Program-made: the position numbers and the translations under genes | Part shown: piece after piece, positions 1 through 9,357 of the stretch | Layout of the letters: every line of letters starts with the position of its first letter | Position numbering within the stretch: position 1 is the stretch's first letter | DNA from: Arthrobacter sp. SLBN-112 | GTDB lineage: Bacteria > Actinomycetota > Actinomycetes > Actinomycetales > Micrococcaceae | Length of the DNA: 64,000 bases | Reading direction: 5' to 3' | NCBI RefSeq assembly: GCF_030944625.1 | Contig: NZ_JAUSXY010000001.1 | Span: 3,534,001-3,598,000 of the forward strand | The notes under the pieces: model-generated | Database searches by the model: none | What the model was told of the DNA's origin: nothing | What the model saw: only the letters and a program-made list of their open reading frames with translations

Positions 1-819
1 GCGCCTTCAACCCGCTCTCGGCCCGGCTGATCGAAGAAAAGGGCTTTCGCCGGGGTCTACATCTCCGGCGCCGTCCTGGCCAACGACCTCGGCCTGCCGG
101 ACATCGGCCTGACCACACTCACCGAGGTGGCCACCCGCGCCGGGCAGATCGCCCGCATGACGGACCTGCCCTCGATCGTCGACGCCGACACCGGCTTCGG
201 CGAACCCATGAACGTGGCCCGCACCGTGCAGGAACTCGAGAACGCGGGCCTGGCCGGACTGCACATCGAGGACCAGTTCAACCCGAAACGCTGTGGCCAC
301 CTCGACGGCAAGAACGTCGTGGACCTGGAGACCGCCACCAAACGCATCCGCGCCGCGGCCGACGCCCGGCGCGACCCGAACTTCCTGATCATGGCCCGCA
401 CCGACATCCGCGCCACCGACGGACTGTCAGCGGCACAGGACCGTGCCAAAGCCCTCGTCGACGCCGGCGCGGACGCGATCTTCCCCGAAGCCATGCGCGA
501 CCTCAGCGAATTCCAGGCCATCCGCGACGCAGTCGACGTCCCAATCCTGGCCAACATGACCGAATTCGGCAAAAGCGACCTCTTCACGGTGAACGAGCTG
601 GCCGGCGTCGGCGTCAACATGGTCATCTACCCGGTGACGCTGCTCCGTAGTGCCATGGGCGCTGCTGAGCGTACTCTGGAATCGATCAGATCCGACGGCA
701 CCCAGGAGGCACAGGTTCCAAGCATGCTGACCCGTGCCCGGCTCTACGACCTCGTCGACTACGAGGCCTACAACCACTTCGACACCGGGGTATTCAACTT
801 CCGCATCCCCGGAACCTGA
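1..819 (+). pseudogene. prpB: 2-methylisocitrate lyase, 5'-truncated by window edge, one-base frameshift
   Basis: PrpB splits 2-methylisocitrate into pyruvate and succinate in the methylcitrate cycle of propionate breakdown. The protein reads AFNPLSARLIEEKGF from base 3, then must lose one T of the TTT at 45-47 to continue as AGVYISGAVLANDLG and on to the stop at 817-819. The family hallmarks are present downstream: the Mg-binding IVDADTGFG segment, the KRCGH catalytic loop and the EDQ and ARTD segments. The start lies left of the window. prpC follows in the same direction after about 100 bases. The frameshift may be a real lesion or, more likely, a sequencing error in a homopolymer, because everything after it is fully conserved in character. 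The family assignment is secure; whether the gene is broken is not. Confidence 0.85.
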
Positions 820-860
820 CAGTCGGCCCTGGCACCACCGGAATGCCGGCAGCAGCCGGA

Positions 861-905
861 CACTGGCTTTAGGAACACTGGCTTCAGAAACACTGGCTCT
901 AGGAA
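861..905 (+). repeat. three tandem 15-bp repeats between prpB and prpC
   Basis: Three adjacent copies of a 15-bp unit start at 861, 876 and 891 (CACTGGCTTTAGGAA, CACTGGCTTCAGAAA, CACTGGCTCTAGGAA). They end just before the prpC ribosome-binding site. They look like local slippage duplications in the intergenic spacer; no function can be assigned. Confidence 0.85.
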
Positions 906-920
906 CAAAGGAGTTTCAGC

Positions 921-2060
921 ATGGCTGAAAATGAGATCAAGAAGGGCCTTGCCGGCGTCGTGGTGGACTACACCGCGGTCTCGAAGGTCAACCCGGACAC
1001 GAACTCCCTGCTGTACCGGGGATACCCCGTCCAGGAGCTGGCCGCCCGGTGCAGCTTCGAGGAAGTGGCGTACCTGCTGTGGAACGGCGAACTGCCCAGC
1101 CAGGAGCAGCTAGCGGAGTTCACGGCCAAGGAGCGCGCCGGACGCGCCCTTGATCCGGTGGTCAAGACAGTCATCGACGCGTTGCCGACCACGGCGCATC
1201 CGATGGACGTATGCCGGACCGCCGCGTCGGTAATGGGCGCCCGGCACCCGCAGGCTGAAGACTCCTCCCGCGAGGCCAACATGGCCAAAGCCCTTGACCT
1301 GTTTGCCGCCATGCCCGCCGTGGTGGCCTACGACCAGCGCCGCCGCCATGGCCAGGATGTCGTGGAGCCGCGCGCTGACCTGGGCTACTCGGCGAATTTC
1401 CTGTGGATGGCCTTCGGCGAGGAACAGGTCCCGGAGGTGGTGGACGCCTTCAACGTCTCGATGATCCTTTACGCCGAGCACTCCTTCAACGCCTCCACGT
1501 TCACCGCCCGCGTGATCACCTCGACGCTCTCGGACCTGCACTCCGCCGTGACCGGAGCCATCGGGGCGCTCAAGGGTCCGCTGCACGGCGGCGCGAACGA
1601 AGCCGTCATGCACACCTTCGATGAGATCGGCATCCGGCAGGAGGAGTCCCTCGACGAGGCGGCGGCCCGGGCCAAGGCATGGATGGAAGATGCCCTGGCA
1701 CAGAAGAAGAAAGTCATGGGCTTCGGCCACCGCGTGTACAAGCATGGCGATTCCCGGGTGCCCACCATGAAGGCCGCACTGGACAAGATGATTGCCCACT
1801 ACGGCCGCCCGGAACTGCTGGGGCTGTACAACGGCCTGGAGAGCGCGATGGACGAGGCGAAGGCCATCAAGCCGAACCTCGACTACCCGGCCGGACCGAC
1901 GTACCATCTCATGGGCTTCGACACCGCGACCTTCACTCCCCTGTTCGTAGCCAGCCGGATCACGGGTTGGACGGCGCACATCATGGAGCAGCTGGACGCC
2001 AACTCCCTGATCAGGCCGCTGAGCGAGTACATCGGCCCGGAGGAACGGCACCTTCCCTAG
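921..2060 (+). CDS. prpC: 2-methylcitrate synthase
   Basis: This 379-residue citrate-synthase-fold enzyme condenses propionyl-CoA with oxaloacetate to 2-methylcitrate, the entry step of the methylcitrate cycle. Family motifs seen are the histidine segment LYAEHSFNAST, the GPLHGGANE loop and GFGHRVYK. The length (about 375-380) and the partnership with prpB favour methylcitrate synthase over the roughly 430-residue hexameric citrate synthase. The ATG at 921 is preceded by AAAGGAG at a good distance. It sits about 100 bases behind prpB and is probably co-transcribed with it; a prpD-like gene would be expected upstream, outside the window. A long perfect palindrome follows the stop and probably ends transcription. 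Confidence 0.92.
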   Translation: MAENEIKKGLAGVVVDYTAVSKVNPDTNSLLYRGYPVQELAARCSFEEVAYLLWNGELPSQEQLAEFTAKERAGRALDPVVKTVIDALPTTAHPMDVCRTAASVMGARHPQAEDSSREANMAKALDLFAAMPAVVAYDQRRRHGQDVVEPRADLGYSANFLWMAFGEEQVPEVVDAFNVSMILYAEHSFNASTFTARVITSTLSDLHSAVTGAIGALKGPLHGGANEAVMHTFDEIGIRQEESLDEAAARAKAWMEDALAQKKKVMGFGHRVYKHGDSRVPTMKAALDKMIAHYGRPELLGLYNGLESAMDEAKAIKPNLDYPAGPTYHLMGFDTATFTPLFVASRITGWTAHIMEQLDANSLIRPLSEYIGPEERHLP

Positions 2061-2070
2061 CATGTTCAGG

Positions 2071-2118
2071 ACGCCCGACGGCGGGTGGGCACCATGGTGC
2101 CCACCCGCCGTCGGGCGT
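2071..2118. terminator. 48-bp perfect palindrome, probable bidirectional terminator
   Basis: The arm at 2071-2094 (starting ACGCCCGACGGCGGG) is exactly repeated in reverse complement at 2095-2118. As RNA it would form a very strong hairpin with a minimal loop. It lies between the stop of prpC and the end of the convergent NUDIX gene, so it can serve both strands. There is no long T-tract. Confidence 0.75.
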
Positions 2119-2156
2119 TAAGCATTGTGGTTGTGCAAGCGCCGGCTGCCGGCAGT

Positions 2157-2639
2157 TCAGCCCAACAGGCTCTCGGACGAGGCAACGGATTCGTTATCGG
2201 TGCCCATGGTGACGACGACATTCGCCTTTCCGCCTTCGAGCACCACGGGGAGCCAGTGGTCCGCGTCCTGCCACATCCGCTCCACGGGTAGGGAGTTCAC
2301 AGGGAACCATTCGGGCAGGATTTCGTCGCTGGGGGCCGGCTCGCCGTGCCACAGCCGGGCGGTGAAGAGCCTGGTCTGCATGTTCCATTCCGGCCGGGCC
2401 GGAAAGACGAAGTGGACCGATCCCGCATCCGCCAAGTCTTCCACCTGCAGCACCACCCCGGTTTCTTCCAGGACTTCCCGGACCACCGCCTGCTCGTCGG
2501 TCTCCCCCGGTTCAACGTGGCCGCCGATGCCCACGATCTTGCCCCTGCCGAAACCTGTCTGCTTCAGCCCCAGAAGGACCTCGGTCCCGTCGGCCCCGTC
2601 ACGGAGCAGGAAGCAAAGAGTCACGGCGGTGAATTGCAT
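2157..2639 (-). CDS. NUDIX hydrolase, MutT/8-oxo-dGTP diphosphatase-like
   Basis: This 160-residue NUDIX protein probably hydrolyses an oxidised nucleotide or a related nucleoside diphosphate derivative. The Nudix box is complete (GHVEPGE followed by REVLEETG), and the N-terminus MQFTAVTLCFLLR is a typical first strand. I start it at the ATG at 2637-2639; a longer reading adds residues that do not resemble the family. TAGGGT lies seven bases upstream and could be a -10 element for a nearly leaderless message; otherwise the gene may be the distal member of the sigma-factor operon 35 bases upstream. The substrate cannot be fixed from sequence. Confidence 0.85.
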   Translation of the reverse strand: MQFTAVTLCFLLRDGADGTEVLLGLKQTGFGRGKIVGIGGHVEPGETDEQAVVREVLEETGVVLQVEDLADAGSVHFVFPARPEWNMQTRLFTARLWHGEPAPSDEILPEWFPVNSLPVERMWQDADHWLPVVLEGGKANVVVTMGTDNESVASSESLLG

Positions 2640-2674
2640 GTGCTCAACCCTATGCCAGCTGGTGAGGGCCTTCG

Positions 2675-3466
2675 TTATCCAGCGGCCGGTCCCGCGCCAA
2701 CAAGTTCCGAACGGTATTCCACCGGAAGCCCCTTCTGCTCGAATTCCTTGTCCATTGCCTGTTGTGGCGTCAGGCCCTGGTTGTTCATTGCCTGGAATTC
2801 CCAGTTGAAGACGCTGGAATACACCTGCTGGAAGTCGCAAAGGAACCGCCCGTCCTTTAACTTGGCAAGCTGGTACCACGCGTTGCCACCGTCGAGTTGG
2901 AGGGCTTTGGCTCCCTCGTCCGAGATGGAAAAGGCGAGCCAGCCCTCGGCACAGCCCAGGACGGTGTAGAGATGTTGCTGGTCGGCGGGGATCGGAAAGA
3001 CGACGCGCTGCTGGTCGCTTCGCTGCAGGTCCACGTTGTCCATGGTGCAGGGCACGCCGCCGGTGCTCAAGCCACCGGCGGCAGGGTTCACCGACTGGGC
3101 TGCCGAGGGTGAAGCGGTGGCAGCAGGATGTTCGCTGGCAAACGGTGTGGCGGACGGGCTGGCCGGCGGAGGGCTTCCGGTTGATTCCGAGGGCGTCGCC
3201 CCCGGTCCAGCCGCGGGCCGCTGAGCCATGGTTCCACCCACGAACACGGCGCCGGCCACGGCTGCGGCCGCGAGCAAGGTCGCAGCAGTTGTCCGGACGG
3301 CTGTCCGTGCCCGCTGGTTGCCTCGTTCCGGTGCCCTCGCCGTCAAGCGGATGACGTCTGTGTCCTCCGTGGGCGCCAAGGCCCGGGCGCCGTTGCCTCC
3401 GGCCGCCGTGTCCGGTGCCGTAGGCCGGGGTTTGGCGGCCTTCATCAACTGCTCGATGCGATCCAT
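2675..3466 (-). CDS. single-pass membrane protein, probable partner of the adjacent ECF sigma factor
   Basis: This 263-residue protein has a short cytoplasmic N-terminus (MDRIEQLMKAAKPRPTAP), one membrane segment around residues 58-80 rich in Ala, a Pro/Ser/Ala/Thr-rich linker to about 135, and an outer C-terminal domain of unknown fold with Cys residues near CTMDN and LGCAEG. It starts two bases after the sigma-factor stop, so the two are translationally linked. That arrangement is typical of a sigma factor and its membrane regulator. However, I see no HxxxCxxC zinc-anti-sigma motif in the N-terminal part, so calling it an anti-sigma factor is inference. It could instead be a secreted or surface product of the regulon. 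Confidence 0.6.
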   Translation of the reverse strand: MDRIEQLMKAAKPRPTAPDTAAGGNGARALAPTEDTDVIRLTARAPERGNQRARTAVRTTAATLLAAAAVAGAVFVGGTMAQRPAAGPGATPSESTGSPPPASPSATPFASEHPAATASPSAAQSVNPAAGGLSTGGVPCTMDNVDLQRSDQQRVVFPIPADQQHLYTVLGCAEGWLAFSISDEGAKALQLDGGNAWYQLAKLKDGRFLCDFQQVYSSVFNWEFQAMNNQGLTPQQAMDKEFEQKGLPVEYRSELVGAGPAAG

Positions 3467-3468
3467 GG

Positions 3469-3972
3469 CTAGTCCTTCCGTTCGGTCATGAGATGTGCCG
3501 GTGCGGCCTTGGCGAAGGCCCGGCGTGCACGGTGCAGCCGTACGGAAGCGGTTGAGGGAGAACATTCAAGGGCCTGGCCAAGTTCGGGGATGGTGAGGTC
3601 ATCCCAATAACTGAGCATGAGGATCTCGCGGTCCCGCTCCCGAAGGCGGCCAAGTATGTCCGCCACCGCAGCCTGTTCCCCGGTATCTTCCTGCGGAACG
3701 TTGCCGCGTGCTTCGCCCTCCAGCCGGTCAAGAAGTTCCTGGCGGCGGCGACGGCCCCTGTACTCGTTGCCGAGCACGTGCCGGGCCGTGGCGAGCAACC
3801 ATCCGATGCCGGGCGGCTCCGGCAGTTGTTTTTCCCATGCAATCCGAAACACGTCGGCCGCCAACTCCTCGGCCCGGCACGTGTCGCTGATGCGGCAGGC
3901 GATGTACCGATAGACCCGCCCCGAATGCTGGGAATGCAGATCGATGAATGCCTGCTCTTCCGCTGCCAACAT
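3469..3972 (-). CDS. ECF-type sigma-70 factor
   Basis: This 167-residue extracytoplasmic-function sigma factor has region 2 near residues 10-75 (HSGRVYRYIACRI, AEELAADVF, WLLATARHVL) and region 4 near 105-155 (LRERDREILMLSYWDDLTI, STASVRLHRARRAF). It would redirect RNA polymerase to a stress or envelope regulon. The ATG at 3970-3972 is preceded by a purine-rich GGGGGGAAA. The downstream membrane protein begins two bases after its stop and is the likely regulator. The 128-base upstream spacer contains TGTAAGAATC and GGGACA about 15 bases apart on the minus strand, which could be an autoregulated ECF promoter, but this is a guess. Confidence 0.88.
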   Translation of the reverse strand: MLAAEEQAFIDLHSQHSGRVYRYIACRISDTCRAEELAADVFRIAWEKQLPEPPGIGWLLATARHVLGNEYRGRRRRQELLDRLEGEARGNVPQEDTGEQAAVADILGRLRERDREILMLSYWDDLTIPELGQALECSPSTASVRLHRARRAFAKAAPAHLMTERKD

Positions 3973-4079
3973 AGTATTTCCCCCCGGACACGTATTGACT
4001 TCCTCTTGAAGACTAAGTGTCCCGGGCCTGGCTGATTCTTACAGTCGCAGGAAGTTTTTTGTGGGGTTTGATGCACGCG

Positions 4080-4097
4080 CCGGGGGCCGGACCCCGG
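4080..4097. terminator. GC-rich hairpin after xerD
   Basis: CCGGGG and CCCCGG form a 6-bp stem around a 6-base loop just past the xerD stop in the 3973-4100 spacer. There is no T-tract on the minus strand, so termination here would be weak or Rho-assisted. Confidence 0.35.
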
Positions 4098-4100
4098 TGC

Positions 4101-5123
4101 TCAGCCCAGCGCCCTCGGATGCGCCGCGGCGTAGATCTCCCGCAGGGTATCGGCCGTGACCAGGGTGTATACCTGGGTGGTTGTCACGGAGGCGTGGCCC
4201 AGCAGTTCCTGAACCACGCGGACGTCAGCGCCGCCTTCGAGGAGGTGGGTGGCGAATGAGTGGCGCAGCGTATGGGGTGAGACGTCCCTGGTGATGTTGG
4301 CTTTCTCTGCCGCCGCCTTCAGGATGGTCCAGGCACTCTGGCGGCTGATCCTTCCACCGCGGGCGTTGAGGAAAAGCGCCGGCGTACCTTTGCCTTTGGC
4401 GGCGAGCAGCGGCCGGCCGCGGACCAGGTAGGCATCGAGGGCGCGCGCTCCGTAGGAGCCCAGCGGTACCAGCCGTTCTTTCGACCCCTTGCCGAAGAGC
4501 CGTACGATGGCAGGTCCTGAGCCAGGCTCTGCGAGGGAGATGTCATCCACGTCTAATCCCACGGCCTCACTGATCCGTGCCCCGGTGGAATAGAGGAATT
4601 CGAGCAGGGCACGGTCCCTAAGCCCCGTGGCCGTGTCCGTTCCCGCGGCCTCGAGGATGCGGGTTACCTCGTCGACGCTGATGGCCTTGGGCAGCCGTTT
4701 GCCGGCCATCGGCGGATGGACTTCGCTGGCAGGATCGGCCGGCGTGTAGCCTTCCAACGCCCAGAACTTGTGCAGTCCCCGCACCGCCACCACCGTTCGG
4801 GCCGCTGACCGCACGCCCAGGGTGGAGCCGCCGTCGGAACCGTCGGAGAGGGCACGGACGTAGCCGGTGACGTGGTGCCGGGTGATGTCCTCGGGGCGGC
4901 TGCAGCCGGCAGCGGCGAGGTAGCGGGCGTACCGGGCCAGGTCCCGGCGGTAGGCTGCCAGTGTGTTGGCGGCCAATCCCCGTTCCACGCCTACATGCTG
5001 CAGGTAGTCGGTGATGGCCCGGTCGATGGCCCCGAGGCGTCCCGCCGCCGGTTCCCCGGTCGCGGCCGTTTTCGGTGCCGGTTCCACCGAAATCACCGGT
5101 TCAGCCGAAGGACCGGGAACCAT
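4101..5123 (-). CDS. xerD: tyrosine recombinase XerD
   Basis: This 340-residue XerC/D-type recombinase would resolve chromosome dimers at dif near FtsK. The SAM-like N-terminal domain spans about 30-125 and the catalytic domain about 145-330. Catalytic residues are visible: Arg183 (GARISEAVG), Lys in [10 protein letters not shown], His284 and Arg287 ([10 protein letters not shown]), His310 (LGHAS) and the nucleophile Tyr319 (TQVYT). It is about 30 residues longer than usual because of a Pro/Ala-rich N-terminus. Its ATG shares one base with the stop of the NUDIX gene upstream (TGATG), so the pair is translationally coupled. The setting beside NUDIX and pyrG matches the conserved actinobacterial xerD locus, so this is not a phage integrase. 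Confidence 0.93.
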   Translation of the reverse strand: MVPGPSAEPVISVEPAPKTAATGEPAAGRLGAIDRAITDYLQHVGVERGLAANTLAAYRRDLARYARYLAAAGCSRPEDITRHHVTGYVRALSDGSDGGSTLGVRSAARTVVAVRGLHKFWALEGYTPADPASEVHPPMAGKRLPKAISVDEVTRILEAAGTDTATGLRDRALLEFLYSTGARISEAVGLDVDDISLAEPGSGPAIVRLFGKGSKERLVPLGSYGARALDAYLVRGRPLLAAKGKGTPALFLNARGGRISRQSAWTILKAAAEKANITRDVSPHTLRHSFATHLLEGGADVRVVQELLGHASVTTTQVYTLVTADTLREIYAAAHPRALG

Positions 5124-5782
5124 CAGCGCTGGCTGGGGTGTGCGGGCCAGGGGGCGTCGGCGGGCCGGAGTTCCTGGTAGTTGCCGGCGCGGGCCGCCGC
5201 GGCGGCGAGGATCCCGACGACGGCGGACGGGTTGTGCAGGCGCCCGGCCAGCACCGAGTCCACGGCATCGTCCAGGCTGATCCAGTGGAACTCGATCTCC
5301 GCTTCCTCGTCCGTGCGCTCGTGGCGTTCGAGGTGCGGGATCCCGGTCAGGTCGCGGGCCAGGTAGATGCGGATTGCCTCACTGGATGAGCCAGGGGAAT
5401 TGAAGACGTCGGCCAGGACGTTCCAGGTGCCGGCGGCGAGGTCGGCTTCCTCGGCAAGTTCGCGGGCAGCCCCCACCACGAAGTCTTCGCCTTCGACGTC
5501 GAGAAGGCCGGCCGGCACTTCCCAGAGGTCCATGCCCACCGGGTGCCGGTACTGCTTCAGAAGCAGGATCTGCCCCTCAGCGTTCATGGGTAGTACTGCT
5601 ACTGCCCCGGGATGATCGATGTAGTCACGGGTGAGGGCATCCCCGGACTCAGACAGCTGGAAGGTGTCGCTGACGACGTCCCAGATCCTGCCCTGGTACA
5701 CCTTCTCGGTAGACAAAAGACGGCGCGGGCTTGGTGCATCCGAAACCTGTTTGGCAGGGGTGGTTTCAGGTGTACCAGGCAT
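5123..5782 (-). CDS. NUDIX hydrolase, ADP-ribose pyrophosphatase type
   Basis: This 219-residue NUDIX enzyme resembles ADP-ribose pyrophosphatases, which cleave ADP-ribose to AMP and ribose 5-phosphate. The N-terminal dimerisation strands ([14 protein letters not shown]) precede the Nudix box (GLLDVEGE then [11 protein letters not shown]). The pyrophosphatase subgroup is also supported by [19 protein letters not shown]. The ATG at 5780-5782 has AGAAGGA upstream. It lies 27 bases downstream of pyrG and overlaps xerD by one base, so it belongs to the pyrG-NUDIX-xerD run. Confidence 0.88.
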   Translation of the reverse strand: MPGTPETTPAKQVSDAPSPRRLLSTEKVYQGRIWDVVSDTFQLSESGDALTRDYIDHPGAVAVLPMNAEGQILLLKQYRHPVGMDLWEVPAGLLDVEGEDFVVGAARELAEEADLAAGTWNVLADVFNSPGSSSEAIRIYLARDLTGIPHLERHERTDEEAEIEFHWISLDDAVDSVLAGRLHNPSAVVGILAAAAARAGNYQELRPADAPWPAHPSQR

Positions 5783-5809
5783 CGCGCCGTCCTTCTTCTG
5801 CTCTATTGA

Positions 5810-7585
5810 CTACTTAGCGGTAACCGTACCGGATGCTACGGGCTTCCCTGCTGCGGGCGCAGCCGTGTCGGCAACAGCCTGCGAACCTGCGCCCTGGTGG
5901 TCCAGTGCCGCCTTCACCAGGCCGGTGAACAGCGGGTGCGGACGGGTGGGCCGCGAGCTCAGCTCGGGGTGAGCTTGCGTGGCCACATAATACGGGTGGA
6001 CGTCGGCAGGCAGTTCAACGAATTCCACCAGCTTGCCGTCCGGGGACGTGCCGGAGAAGATCAGGCCCTTGTCGGCAATCTGCTGGCGGTACTTGTTGTT
6101 GACCTCGTAGCGGTGCCGGTGGCGTTCGCTGACGGTGGTCTTGCCGTACGTTCCGGCGATGACCGAGCCTTCGTCAAGCTTGGCTTCGTAAAGGCCCAGG
6201 CGCATGGTGCCGCCGAGATCGCCGCCACCCTCGACGTACTCAAGCTGTTCCTCCATGGTGGCGATCACGGGGTACTTGGACTCCGGCTCGAATTCGCTGG
6301 AGGATGCGCCCTCCAGACCCACCACGTTCCGGGCGTACTCGATGACCATGCACTGCAGGCCCAGGCACAGGCCCAGGACGGGGAGCTTGGTCTCGCGGGC
6401 GAACTTCAGGGCGCCGAGCTTGCCTTCGAGCCCGCGGATGCCGAACCCGCCCGGCACGCAGATGGCGTCGACGCCATCGAGCGCCCTGATGGCACCCTCG
6501 CGGGTTTCGCACTCGTCGGACGGGACCCAGCGGATCTTGACCTTGGCCTCGTTGGCGAAGCCGCCGGCACGCAGCGCTTCGGTGACCGAGAGGTAGGCGT
6601 CCGGGAGGTCAATGTACTTGCCCACCAGGGCAATTTCGACCTGGTGCTTCGGGTTGTGGACTGCGTCGAGCAGCTTGTCCCAGCTGGTCCAGTCCACATC
6701 CTTGAAAGGCAGGTCCAGGGCACGCACGATGTAGGAGTCCAGGCCCTGCGAGTGCAAGGTCTTCGGAATGTCGTAAATGCTGGGAGCGTCCGGGCAGCCG
6801 ATGACGGCTTCGATGTCGACGTCGCACATGCGGCCGATCTTGGCGCGCATGGCTTCGGGAATTTCGCGGTCCGAACGGATCACGATCGCCTCGGGCTGGA
6901 TACCGATGGAACGCAGCGCTGCCACGGAGTGCTGCGTGGGCTTGGTCTTCAGTTCCTGCGACGGTCCGATGTACGGAACCAGCGAGACGTGGACGAAGAA
7001 GACGTTGCCGCGGCCCACATCCTGGCGGACCTGGCGGGCAGATTCAAGGAACGGCTGGGATTCGATATCGCCGACGGTGCCACCAATTTCGGTGATGATG
7101 ACATCCGGGGCGTTCTTGCCCTCAGCGGGCAGGCGCATGCGGCGTTTGATTTCATCCGTGATGTGCGGGATGACCTGGACCGTGTCACCAAGGTATTCGC
7201 CGCGGCGTTCCTTGGCAATCACGGTGGAGTACACCTGGCCGGTGGTCACGTTCGCGGAACCTTCAAGGTTCTCATCGAGGAAGCGCTCGTAGTGCCCGAT
7301 GTCGAGGTCCGTCTCGGCGCCGTCGTCGGTGACGAAGACCTCGCCGTGCTGGAAGGGGTTCATTGTGCCCGGATCCACGTTCAGGTAGGGATCGAGCTTC
7401 TGCATCGTCACGGACAGGCCGCGGGCCCGGAGCAGGTGACCGAGGCTTGAGGCCGTCAGTCCCTTACCGAGCGAGGACGCCACACCGCCGGTGACGAAAA
7501 TGTGCTTCGTCGTCTTGGAGGAGCCCGGGAACCGGGAATTTACACGGGAATTTGATCGCTGCACCACGGAATTCGAGCCTATCAT
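5810..7585 (-). CDS. pyrG: CTP synthase
   Basis: This 591-residue enzyme aminates UTP to CTP with glutamine and ATP. The synthase domain begins at [17 protein letters not shown] (P-loop-like). The class I glutaminase domain has the nucleophile Cys in [10 protein letters not shown] and the C-terminal His/Glu in ATQAHPEL. I use the ATG at 7583-7585, preceded by GGGAAGG, giving a roughly 25-residue N-terminal extension before the conserved core. Longer readings run into recN. Only 28 bases separate it from recN; in mycobacteria two further genes (steA and steB type) lie at this point, and they are absent here. Confidence 0.96.
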   Translation of the reverse strand: MIGSNSVVQRSNSRVNSRFPGSSKTTKHIFVTGGVASSLGKGLTASSLGHLLRARGLSVTMQKLDPYLNVDPGTMNPFQHGEVFVTDDGAETDLDIGHYERFLDENLEGSANVTTGQVYSTVIAKERRGEYLGDTVQVIPHITDEIKRRMRLPAEGKNAPDVIITEIGGTVGDIESQPFLESARQVRQDVGRGNVFFVHVSLVPYIGPSQELKTKPTQHSVAALRSIGIQPEAIVIRSDREIPEAMRAKIGRMCDVDIEAVIGCPDAPSIYDIPKTLHSQGLDSYIVRALDLPFKDVDWTSWDKLLDAVHNPKHQVEIALVGKYIDLPDAYLSVTEALRAGGFANEAKVKIRWVPSDECETREGAIRALDGVDAICVPGGFGIRGLEGKLGALKFARETKLPVLGLCLGLQCMVIEYARNVVGLEGASSSEFEPESKYPVIATMEEQLEYVEGGGDLGGTMRLGLYEAKLDEGSVIAGTYGKTTVSERHRHRYEVNNKYRQQIADKGLIFSGTSPDGKLVEFVELPADVHPYYVATQAHPELSSRPTRPHPLFTGLVKAALDHQGAGSQAVADTAAPAAGKPVASGTVTAK

Positions 7586-7613
7586 CAATTCAGCCTTCCC
7601 GTTGTTGCGCCTG

Positions 7614-9353
7614 TCAGGCCCGCTGGGGCAGCAGCTTGGCGTCGCCCAGCAGTTCCCGGGCGTGGGCCTGCGCCGACTCGGAGTCCTCCTGGCCTGCCAG
7701 CATGCGGGCCAGTTCACGGACCCGTCCGGGACCGTCGAGGAGGCGGACATCACTTGATGTGAAGCCGGTGGCGGTTTTGCCGTCCGCTCCCCTGACGGAG
7801 GTTTTGGTCACTGTGATGTGCTGGTCAGCGAAAGCGGCCACCTGGGGAAGGTGGGTGACCACCAGCACCTGCACGTGGCGTGCCAGCATTGCCAGCCGCC
7901 GGCCAATCTCGACCGCGGCCCGTCCGCCCACGCCGGCGTCCACCTCGTCGAAGACGAACGTCGGGACCGGGTCCACGGCGGCGAGCACTACCTCGATCGC
8001 CAGCATGACGCGGGACAATTCACCGCCGGATGCGCCCTTGCCCAGCGGCCGGGCCGGGGCGCCGGAGTGGGGCTGGAGCAGGAAGCTGATCTCGTCCGCG
8101 CCGTGCGGCCCCAGCTGTCCGGCAGATTCAAGGTTGATCACCAGCGTGGCGTCCGCCATGGCCAGTGCCTTCAATTCGGCGCTGACGCGGGCCGAGAGGT
8201 CCTTGGCGGCCTTGGACCGGATCTTGCTGATGGCCGCAGACTGCTTCTTCAGCTCCGCTTCAGCCCGGACCACCTCGGCGTCCAGCGCTTCGATGCGCGA
8301 GGAATCGTCCTGCAGTTCGTCATACCGGACCCGCGCGGTTTCAGCCCACACCAGCACTTCGTCGATGGTGGGCGCGTATTTGCGGACCAGCTTGGCCAGG
8401 GCTGCCCTGCGGTCCTCGATCTCGGCCAGCCGTTCCGGCCCCTCCGAGTCCAGTCCAGCCTGGTAGCTGGCAAGTTCCGTGGCGATGTCGTTGAGCAGGA
8501 AGCCGACTTCGGCCAGGCGGGCTGCGGCGGAACCGAGCTCGGCATCGTGCTCTGCCACATGTTCCAGGGTTCGCTTGGCCGCATCCACCAAGGTGGTGGC
8601 ATCCCCGGCTTCACCAAAGTCCTCGGCGATAAGCGCCTGGTGCGCGGTGCTGGCGGCAATCCGCAGTTCTTCGACGTTGGCTAGCTTTACGGCCTCCGCC
8701 TTAAGAAGCTCGTCCTCGCCCGGCTGCGGGTCCACGCCGTCGATCTCGGCGAGGGCGGCCTCCAGCGACTCCGCTTCCCGGAGCCGGTCCCGGGCGGCGC
8801 TGCGCAGGCTGTCCAGCTCAGCCTGGCTGGCCTTCCACCGGCCGTAAAGATGCTGGTAGGCGGCCAAAGGGCCGGCCAGGGTATCGCCGGCGAATTTGTC
8901 CAGCGCCTCGCGCTGGGCTGTGGCGCTCTTGAGGCGGATCTGGTCCGACTGGCCGTGCACCACCACCAGCGACTCGCCGATCTCGGCCAGCACGCCCACC
9001 GGAGCGGCCCGGCCGCCCAGGAACGCCCGGCTTCGGCCATCGGCACCCAGGCGACGCGCCAGGATCAGCTCGGCGCCGTCGTCGAACTCTTCTGCTTCCG
9101 CGCCGGCATCAAGGGCGCGGGCGATGGCGGGGTGCCCGGCCTCAAGCTTCAGGACTGCCTCGGCCGTGGCGCTCTTTGCGCCGCTGCGGACGGCCCCGGC
9201 ATCCGACCGGGCCCCCAGCAGGAGGCCGACGGCGGTGACCACCATGGTCTTGCCGGCGCCGGTTTCGCCGGTCACCACGCTCAGCCCCGGACCGAGAGGA
9301 AGCGTTGCGTCGGTGATGACGCCCAGATCGCGGATTCTCAGTTCTTCAATCAT
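7614..9353 (-). CDS. recN: DNA repair ATPase RecN
   Basis: RecN is an SMC-like ATPase acting early in double-strand-break repair. The 579-residue protein shows Walker A near the N-terminus ([11 protein letters not shown]), a long central coiled-coil-forming region rich in Ala, Glu and Arg, and the C-terminal ABC signature and Walker B ([25 protein letters not shown]). The ATG at 9351-9353 gives the standard [13 protein letters not shown] start. It follows nadK by four bases and precedes pyrG by 28, so they are likely one transcript. Confidence 0.96.
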   Translation of the reverse strand: MIEELRIRDLGVITDATLPLGPGLSVVTGETGAGKTMVVTAVGLLLGARSDAGAVRSGAKSATAEAVLKLEAGHPAIARALDAGAEAEEFDDGAELILARRLGADGRSRAFLGGRAAPVGVLAEIGESLVVVHGQSDQIRLKSATAQREALDKFAGDTLAGPLAAYQHLYGRWKASQAELDSLRSAARDRLREAESLEAALAEIDGVDPQPGEDELLKAEAVKLANVEELRIAASTAHQALIAEDFGEAGDATTLVDAAKRTLEHVAEHDAELGSAAARLAEVGFLLNDIATELASYQAGLDSEGPERLAEIEDRRAALAKLVRKYAPTIDEVLVWAETARVRYDELQDDSSRIEALDAEVVRAEAELKKQSAAISKIRSKAAKDLSARVSAELKALAMADATLVINLESAGQLGPHGADEISFLLQPHSGAPARPLGKGASGGELSRVMLAIEVVLAAVDPVPTFVFDEVDAGVGGRAAVEIGRRLAMLARHVQVLVVTHLPQVAAFADQHITVTKTSVRGADGKTATGFTSSDVRLLDGPGRVRELARMLAGQEDSESAQAHARELLGDAKLLPQRA

Positions 9354-9357
9354 GGAT

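Noticed and set aside
4101..5123. Phage or island integrase with attachment site
   Set aside because: The recombinase has the XerD layout and the conserved pyrG-NUDIX-xerD context; no direct repeats or phage genes flank it.
5897..7450. 517-codon plus-strand open frame opposite pyrG
   Set aside because: Shadow of pyrG; translation has no family resemblance.
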